From contig CALZHR010000100.1 of the NCBI GenBank assembly GCA_945787335.1, forward strand, positions 1 to 47,170: a DNA stretch of 47,170 bases. The letters run 5' to 3'. Below the pieces are notes generated by a model. That model had not been told where the DNA came from. It worked only from the letters and a program-made list of their open reading frames with translations, and ran no database searches. Shown here one piece after another: positions 42,068 through 47,170 of this stretch; the stretch's first letter is position 1; every line of letters begins with the position of its first letter. This stretch comes from an uncultured Desulfuromonadales bacterium. Lineage in GTDB: Bacteria; Desulfobacterota; Desulfuromonadia; Desulfuromonadales; Geopsychrobacteraceae. The position numbers and the translations under genes were made by a program.

Positions 42068-44473
42068 ATGAAACCTTTTTTCAAATATCTGCTCTACGCG
42101 CTGCTCGGCCTGCCACTGCTCGGCGTCGGCTGCCTGGTCGGCGCCTACTACTACGTCTCAGCAACCCTGCCGCAGGTTGAAACCCTCTCCGACTACCAGC
42201 CGCCGGTCATCACCCGGATTTACGCCGATGACGGCACGATCATCGCCGAATATTCGCGTGAGCGGCGGATTCTGGTCCCCTACGAAAAGATTCCCAAGCA
42301 GTTGGTGCAGGCCTTTGTTGCCGCCGAGGACGCGAATTTCTTCAAGCACCAGGGGCTCGACTTCCAGTCGATCCTGCGCGCGGCGTTGAAAAACCTCAAG
42401 GCCGGCGGCATCTCGCAAGGGGGGAGCACCATCACCCAGCAGGTCGCCAAGCAGCTGCTGCTGACCCCGGAGCGCTCCTTTTCACGCAAGTTCAAGGAGG
42501 CGATCCTCGCCTGGCGGATGGAACAGACCCTGACCAAGCAGGAGATCCTCTACCTCTACCTGAACCAGATCTATCTCGGCCACCGCGCTTACGGCGTGGA
42601 AGCGGCGGCCGAGAACTATTTCGACAAGAACGTCGAGCAGCTCAGCCTGGCTGAGAGCGCGATCCTCGCCGGCCTGCCGCAGGCGCCGAGTCGCTACTCC
42701 CCCTACCGCCACTATCAGCGGGCGATGGAGCGGCAGAAGTATGTCCTCGAGCGGATGGTCAAAGAGGGCTATATCAGCGCCGGTGAAGCCCGGCTGGCGG
42801 CGGAAGAAGAGGTGGCGATCAAGCCGCGGCTGAACAACCTGCTTGAGGTGACCGCCTACTTCAACGAAGAGGTGCGCCGTTACCTGGAGGAGCGCTTCGG
42901 CACCGAACTGCTCTACACCGGCGGCCTGCAGGTGGAGACCAGTATCAACCTGGAGATGCAGCAGGCCGCGCGCGAGGCGGTGAAGAAGAACCTGCGGGAT
43001 CATGACAAGCGGCAGGGCTACCGCGGCCCACTGCAGGTGCTTGACGAGCAGGGACAGAGCGAGTTTCTCGCCCGCCAGCGCGAGCAGCTGACACTGGAAC
43101 CGCTCCAGCCCGGAAGTTTCGTGCAGGCGCTGGTCATCGGCCAAAAGAACAAACAGATCCGCTGCCGGATCGGTGACCGCGAAGGAATGATCCCGCTTGA
43201 TAAGACGACAAACTGGGCCGCGCCGATCAAGCTGGTGAGCGCCGACAAATTGCCATCAGGCAACAGTGGCGAAGCCAAAGAGACCCGCCTGCCGGTCGGC
43301 TCGGTGATCGAGGTGAAGGTTGATGACAGCAGCAAGCAACCGCTCAAGCTGAGCCTTGAACAACACCCGCTGGCGCAGAGCGCCTTGATCGCCATCGATC
43401 CCTTTTCCGGCCAGGTCAAGGCGATGGTCGGCGGTTACGATTTTTCCGAGAGCCAGTTCAACCGCGCCACCCAGGCCAAGCGCCTGCCCGGTTCGGCGAT
43501 CAAGCCGCTTATCTACGCCGCGGCCCTCGATAAGGGCTACACCCCGGCCAGTATCATCCTCGACACGCCGCTGATCTATGAGAACCAAGTGATCGAAACC
43601 GGCGAGCTGGAGGAGTGGAAACCGAAGAACTACGAGGAGAAGTTCTACGGCCCGACCACCTTCCGCCAGGCCCTGGCCCATTCGCGCAACGTGGTGACGA
43701 TCAAGATTCTCGAAGATATCGGCCTCGCTTATGCCGCCAACTACGCCAAGAAGCTCGGCATCGAAACCCCGCTGACCCGCGACCTGACCATGGGACTGGG
43801 CTCGACGGCGGTCACCCCGCTGGAGATGCTGACCGCCTTCGCGGTCTTCGCCAACGGCGGCATCCTGGTTCCGCCGACCTACATCACCCGGATCCGCAAC
43901 CGTGACGGGCGGATCCTCGAGTCGATCGATCCGGCCGATTTCGCCAACGGCATGGCTGAAGACCAGCGGCTGATCCGTAAGCCGCCGCGCCGGGTGCTGT
44001 CGCCGGAGACCGCTTATCTGATCACCAACATCATGGAGAGCGTGGTCCGCGAAGGGACCGGCTGGCGGGCCAAGGCGCTGAACCGCCCCTCGGCGGGCAA
44101 AACCGGCACCACCAACAATCTCAAGGATGCCTGGTATATCGGCTACATCCCCCAGCTGGCGAGCGTCTCCTGGGTCGGCTACGATCAGGAACGCACCCTG
44201 GGCAAAAACGAGACCGGCTCGAAGGCAGCAGCCCCGGCCTGGGTCAATTTCATGCAGCAGGCGATCAGCCAGTACCCGGTGACTGAGTTCCGGGTACCGG
44301 ACAGCATCGAGTTTTACCCGATCGACCAGAAAAACGGCCTGCTGCTGGCCGAGGACAGCGACGAAGCGCGCTATGAAGCTTTCGCGCCGGGAACCGCGCC
44401 GACCAGGCACAGCGAGGAGGAACAGCTCAAAGCCAGCGATTTCTTCCGCCTTGACCTGGAAGGGGATCTCTAG
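42068..44473 (+). CDS. mrcA: Class A penicillin-binding protein 1A
   Basis: An 801-residue bifunctional peptidoglycan synthase. It has one N-terminal membrane anchor (about 5-28), a GT51 glycosyltransferase domain with catalytic Glu87 in VAAEDANFF and the QGGSTITQQ motif, an OB-fold insertion (about 310-430), and a transpeptidase domain with active Ser476 in GSAIKP, the SRN motif and KTGTT. The start ATG 42068 is chosen because it gives the membrane anchor directly; the longer frame adds a non-conserved N-terminus. It ends just before a strong terminator. Confidence 0.95.
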   Translation: MKPFFKYLLYALLGLPLLGVGCLVGAYYYVSATLPQVETLSDYQPPVITRIYADDGTIIAEYSRERRILVPYEKIPKQLVQAFVAAEDANFFKHQGLDFQSILRAALKNLKAGGISQGGSTITQQVAKQLLLTPERSFSRKFKEAILAWRMEQTLTKQEILYLYLNQIYLGHRAYGVEAAAENYFDKNVEQLSLAESAILAGLPQAPSRYSPYRHYQRAMERQKYVLERMVKEGYISAGEARLAAEEEVAIKPRLNNLLEVTAYFNEEVRRYLEERFGTELLYTGGLQVETSINLEMQQAAREAVKKNLRDHDKRQGYRGPLQVLDEQGQSEFLARQREQLTLEPLQPGSFVQALVIGQKNKQIRCRIGDREGMIPLDKTTNWAAPIKLVSADKLPSGNSGEAKETRLPVGSVIEVKVDDSSKQPLKLSLEQHPLAQSALIAIDPFSGQVKAMVGGYDFSESQFNRATQAKRLPGSAIKPLIYAAALDKGYTPASIILDTPLIYENQVIETGELEEWKPKNYEEKFYGPTTFRQALAHSRNVVTIKILEDIGLAYAANYAKKLGIETPLTRDLTMGLGSTAVTPLEMLTAFAVFANGGILVPPTYITRIRNRDGRILESIDPADFANGMAEDQRLIRKPPRRVLSPETAYLITNIMESVVREGTGWRAKALNRPSAGKTGTTNNLKDAWYIGYIPQLASVSWVGYDQERTLGKNETGSKAAAPAWVNFMQQAISQYPVTEFRVPDSIEFYPIDQKNGLLLAEDSDEARYEAFAPGTAPTRHSEEEQLKASDFFRLDLEGDL

Positions 44474-44485
44474 CGCAAGACGCAC

Positions 44486-44515
44486 AAAAGGGCGAGCCGA
44501 CGGCTCGCCCTTTTT
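44486..44515 (+). terminator. Strong rho-independent terminator after the PBP gene
   Basis: AAAAGGGCGAGCC pairs perfectly with GGCTCGCCCTTTT around a 3-base loop and ends in TTTTT, 12 bp after the stop codon. The A-run on the left means it could also act on the minus strand. Confidence 0.93.
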
Positions 44516-44632
44516 ACGCACAGAGCTGCAATATCAGAAGGAGTGCCCCTGCCTCGCGCTGGACCCTATTCGCTAGATCTTCAGTTCCGGTTTCGAACCG
44601 GGGTTATTTCGCCAGAGGAAGCAACGGACAGA

Positions 44633-44905
44633 TCAACCGGCCGCCTGCTGCTCAGACCTTTCGCCCTGGCCGCCCCGCGCAAAAAACATGGCATTGAGGA
44701 TCTGCTCGATCTGGCGGGGGGTTAACCAGCCGTGAGAAAAGCAGATCGCGCCGATCACCCGATGCGGCCGTCCGGCGAGATCGTCGTCGACCTGCTCGTC
44801 AAGTGCCTGCTTGACCTGCTCTGGAGTGAGAAGCCCGGATTCAACTGCGATGGTGCCGAATCGGGAACAATAGGGACCGTTGTTTTTTCGGTGTGGACTG
44901 ATCAT
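44633..44905 (-). CDS. Small MshEN/T2SSE_N-like protein
   Basis: 90 residues. The core FGTIAVESGLLTPEQVKQALDEQ followed by GRPHRVIGAICFSHGWLTPRQIEQIL is a double helix-turn pattern like the MshEN/GspE N-terminal domain, a module that in other proteins binds c-di-GMP. Here it stands alone without an ATPase. The ATG at 44905 has an AGG-containing upstream region and is preferred; longer starts are possible. The C-terminus is Arg/Gly/Gln-rich. The role is unknown; I cannot tell by eye whether the c-di-GMP contact residues are kept. Confidence 0.6.
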   Translation of the reverse strand: MISPHRKNNGPYCSRFGTIAVESGLLTPEQVKQALDEQVDDDLAGRPHRVIGAICFSHGWLTPRQIEQILNAMFFARGGQGERSEQQAAG

Positions 44906-44969
44906 CCTGCCTCGCTTTCTTCCCCCGGTCATGAATGGGTCGCTCAACGGCAGGTCTCAACTGAGGAGG

Positions 44970-45692
44970 TTACCTGCCGTGAAAAGACAATCCTTTTGTG
45001 CGAAAAAACTGCTGCGGGAAATCGCTGAACACTCCGTCCAGTCCCCAGCGATAAAAACGCTGCAGGGTTTCGATATCGTTGACCGTGTAGGCCAGCAGTT
45101 TCCGACCCGATTGCCGGACTTCGGCAATCAACTCTTCAGTGATACACGACTTTTCCAGATGTACCGACCAGGCGCCGAGCCGATCGGCCAGCCTCCAGAG
45201 CTCCGCTCCAGGGACCTCCGCCACCGGCGCAATCCGAACTTCCGGCAGCTCCACCGCAATATCGATTAACTCTCTCTTATACAACGATGATGCCAAGATC
45301 AGATCCGGACTTGCCTGCGGACGTTTCAGCCGCTGCTGCAACAGCCTGGCAACCGGTCGGGCGGTCCCGGCACCTTTGAGTTCGATGTTGACCGTCGCCC
45401 GCCCGGCAGCCAGATCGAGCACTTCGGAAAGCAGCGGGATTTTTTCCCCCTGCCCGGCATCGAGCGCGCGCAATTGCGCCAGGGTCTGTTCACCGACCGG
45501 ACCGGACCCGTCGGTGGTCCGCTCCAGACTTTCATCATGGATCACCACCAGTTCACCATCGGCGGAGAGTTGGACATCCAGCTCCAGCCAGGTCGCCCCG
45601 GCGTTGAGCGCCTTTCGAAAGGCGAGCAGGGTGTTCTCGGGGTACTGGCCGCTGAAGCCGCGGTGAGCGATGATGATGAAATCGTCGGTCAT
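44970..45692 (-). CDS. Glycerophosphodiester phosphodiesterase
   Basis: A 240-residue cytoplasmic GDPD-family enzyme that hydrolyses glycerophosphodiesters to glycerol-3-phosphate and an alcohol. It has the catalytic and metal-binding motifs IAHRGFSGQYPENT, LELDVQLSADGELVVIHD and NIELKG, and a late SVHLEKS. There is no signal peptide. ATG 45692 has GGAGG 6 nt upstream. It is separated from phoU by a palindromic repeat. Confidence 0.94.
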   Translation of the reverse strand: MTDDFIIIAHRGFSGQYPENTLLAFRKALNAGATWLELDVQLSADGELVVIHDESLERTTDGSGPVGEQTLAQLRALDAGQGEKIPLLSEVLDLAAGRATVNIELKGAGTARPVARLLQQRLKRPQASPDLILASSLYKRELIDIAVELPEVRIAPVAEVPGAELWRLADRLGAWSVHLEKSCITEELIAEVRQSGRKLLAYTVNDIETLQRFYRWGLDGVFSDFPQQFFRTKGLSFHGR

Positions 45693-45769
45693 GGGAGATC
45701 CTCCAAAATAAAATCGGGTTATCCAAAAAGGATGGCCCGATCAAGTTTATCGCAACCAGCGACTCATGA

Positions 45770-45888
45770 GGCTGATCAAAAGCCCTTAGCTGCAAGGCGG
45801 ACGCAGAGTGAACGGCGAGTCGTAGCGCCAGCTACGTCGCAGCCGAGAGCTCAAGGCCAACGCCGAAGATGAGGGCTTTTCATCAGCC
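45770..45888. repeat. 119-bp palindromic repeat element with terminal inverted repeats
   Basis: GGCTGATCAAAAGCCCT at 45770-45786 faces its complement at 45872-45888 with one mismatch. Between them further short inverted segments (for example CGTAGCGCCAGCTACG at 45821-45836) would fold the whole element into a branched hairpin. No reading frame is plausible. It fits a non-autonomous MITE- or REP-like intergenic repeat in the phoU-GDPD gap. Confidence 0.7.
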
Positions 45889-45894
45889 CTCCCA

Positions 45895-46563
45895 CTAAAG
45901 ACAGGTTTGGATGCCGCCGTGGCGTATGATCTCCCCATCGACCTGGTAGACCACGTCTTCGGCGATGTTGGTCGCCAGATCGCCCATCCGCTCCAGGTAG
46001 CGGGAGATCGACAGGTAGTAGACCAGCCCGTCGAGGTAGGTCGGGTCGTCGCGGATCGCCTCCTTGACCTTGGCGAAGTTTTCCCTGTGCATGGCGTCAA
46101 CCGCGTCGTCGAGCTGGATCGTCTGGCGCGCCAGCTCGGTGTCCTTCTCGACCAGCGCGTCGAGGCTCATTTTCAGCATCCGCTCCACGGTTTTCGCCAT
46201 GCCGGCGATATCGTAGGGGCACACGATCTTGATCGCGCCGGAGAGGTCGACGGCCCGCTCGGCAATATTGACGGCAAAGTCGGCGACCCGCTCCAGGTCG
46301 TTGTTGATCTTCAGCACCGAGACGATAAAGCGCAGGTCGGTGGCGACCGGCTGGTGCAGGGCGAGCACCTTGAGGCACTCCTCCTCCAGCTCGATCTCCA
46401 TGTTGTCGATCTGCGGGTCGCCATCCTTGACCTTCCCGGCCAGCTTGCGGTCGCCGGTCAGCAGCGCCTGCACCGCCTGCTGCACCCGCCCCTCCACTTC
46501 GGCGCTGAGCGCCAGAAGTTTCTTTTTCAGGACATCGAGTTCCTGTTGCATCAATACAGCCAT
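45895..46563 (-). CDS. phoU: Phosphate transport system regulator PhoU
   Basis: A 222-residue all-helical protein with two PhoU repeats. Each carries the metal-binding E-x-x-x-D-x-x-E type helix (DNMEIELEEECLKVLALHQPVATDLRF in the first; LERMGDLATNIAEDVVY in the second), plus NDLERVADFAVNIAE. It links the Pst transporter to the PhoR sensor and represses the Pho response when phosphate is plentiful. It follows pstB in the same orientation with a 94-nt gap. Confidence 0.95.
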   Translation of the reverse strand: MAVLMQQELDVLKKKLLALSAEVEGRVQQAVQALLTGDRKLAGKVKDGDPQIDNMEIELEEECLKVLALHQPVATDLRFIVSVLKINNDLERVADFAVNIAERAVDLSGAIKIVCPYDIAGMAKTVERMLKMSLDALVEKDTELARQTIQLDDAVDAMHRENFAKVKEAIRDDPTYLDGLVYYLSISRYLERMGDLATNIAEDVVYQVDGEIIRHGGIQTCL

Positions 46564-46632
46564 GTTCTTTTATCCTATTCTGTCTCCGGGTGCCATGTCT
46601 GGCGCCCCTACGTTGCGATGAAATATTTGTCG

Positions 46633-46652
46633 GGGCGAGATACATCTCGCCC
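46633..46652. repeat. Short palindrome in the pstB-phoU gap
   Basis: GGGCGAGA-TACA-TCTCGCCC is a perfect 8-bp inverted repeat within a GGGGCG...CGCCC context, 5 bp after the pstB stop. It resembles the core of the repeat near 40278-40338. It may act as an attenuating or stabilising hairpin between pstB and phoU. Confidence 0.5.
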
Positions 46653-46657
46653 GCGGT

Positions 46658-47170
46658 TCAGCCGAAGCGGCCAGTGATGTAATCCTCGGTCTGCTTGTTG
46701 TTCGGCTTGACGAACAGCTGTTCGGTTTCGCCATATTCTATCAAATTCCCCTCGAACAGAAAGGCGGTGTAATCGGAGACCCGCGCCGCCTGCTGCATGT
46801 TGTGGGTGACGATGATGATGGTGAAGTTCTTGCGCAGCTCGCCGATCAGCTCCTCAACCCGGGCGGTCGATTTCGGGTCGAGGGCGCTGCACGGCTCATC
46901 CATCAGGATCACCTTGGGGTTGACGGCGATCGCCCGGGCGATGCAGAGCCGCTGCATCTGCCCGCCGGAGAGGCCGAGGGCGCTGTCCTGCAGCCGGTCC
47001 TTGACCTCGTCCCAGAGCGCCGCGCCCTTGAGGCTGGTTTCAACCCGCTCGTCGAGCAGCTTCTTGTCGTTCTCTCCGGCAATCCGCAATCCGTAAATCA
47101 CGTTCTCGTAGATCGACTTGGGGAAGGGGTTGGACTTCTGGAAGACCATCCCCACCTGGCGGCGCAGTTC
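46658..47170 (-). CDS. pstB: Phosphate ABC transporter ATP-binding protein, partial
   Basis: The last 170 residues of PstB; the N-terminal part with the Walker A motif lies beyond the window. Visible features are the Q-loop [15 protein letters not shown], the ABC signature [15 protein letters not shown], Walker [14 protein letters not shown] and the His-switch [24 protein letters not shown], all typical of PstB. It energises phosphate uptake at the inner membrane and precedes phoU. Confidence 0.96.
   Translation of the reverse strand, partial: ELRRQVGMVFQKSNPFPKSIYENVIYGLRIAGENDKKLLDERVETSLKGAALWDEVKDRLQDSALGLSGGQMQRLCIARAIAVNPKVILMDEPCSALDPKSTARVEELIGELRKNFTIIIVTHNMQQAARVSDYTAFLFEGNLIEYGETEQLFVKPNNKQTEDYITGRFG

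Overview
This is a GC-rich (about 60-63 %) chromosomal window. Its gene content fits an anaerobic, respiratory delta-type proteobacterium of the Desulfuromonadales/Geobacter/Pelobacter kind: a periplasmic selenocysteine formate dehydrogenase operon, a complete Tol-Pal cluster, NtrC-type regulation and an Mrp-type antiporter. The lineage is inferred from gene content only. I see no insertion sequence, integrase or CRISPR array.

Layout. Positions 1-1339 (minus) hold the end of an Mrp/MBH-type Na+/H+ antiporter operon (mnhE, F, G and a DUF4040 subunit cut by the window edge). Positions 1803-11281 are mostly housekeeping: a nitrilase-family amidase, thioredoxin reductase, a YifB/ComM ATPase, a CBS-DUF294 protein, membrane proteins, a SPOR-NlpC/P60 lipoprotein, a MarC protein and a PagL-like outer-membrane protein. 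Positions 11521-12892 encode a hemerythrin with a C-terminal encapsulin-targeting tail, followed by its encapsulin shell. Positions 13180-14508 encode the most unusual protein here: an N-terminal TIR domain fused to a complete FtsZ-like GTPase. It lies just beyond the 3' end of selC, the selenocysteine tRNA (14700-14795, minus). A CASTOR/POLLUX-type ion channel follows on the other side of selC.

Positions 17547-27936 (minus) form a formate dehydrogenase supercluster: fdnG, fdnH, fdnI, a DsbA-like protein, a dihaem peroxidase, fdhE, an fdhD-mobA fusion, a structured RNA leader, moeA and mobB. Two genes in it are interrupted by in-frame TGA codons that I read as selenocysteine. One is fdnG (Sec186, with a SECIS hairpin 11 nt after the codon). 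The other is the DsbA-like protein (Sec52, replacing the first Cys of a CPYC redox motif), which routine gene calling would report as truncated. The window therefore carries both selenoprotein genes and the tRNA that decodes them; selA, selB and selD are not here. Divergent from fdnG is a response regulator / periplasmic binding protein / sensor kinase trio (28455-33015), a plausible regulator of the operon. The intergenic region between them carries a 23-bp near-perfect palindrome and a 21-bp-spaced tandem repeat.

Positions 33090-37976 (minus) are tolQ-tolR-tolA-tolB-pal-cpoB with internal terminators and a promoter. Then come a TIGR04282-type transferase preceded by two perfect DnaA boxes, folE2-queC (7-deazaguanine synthesis), pyruvate kinase, a class A penicillin-binding protein, a small MshEN-like protein, a glycerophosphodiester phosphodiesterase, a 119-bp palindromic repeat, and phoU with a partial pstB at the right edge.
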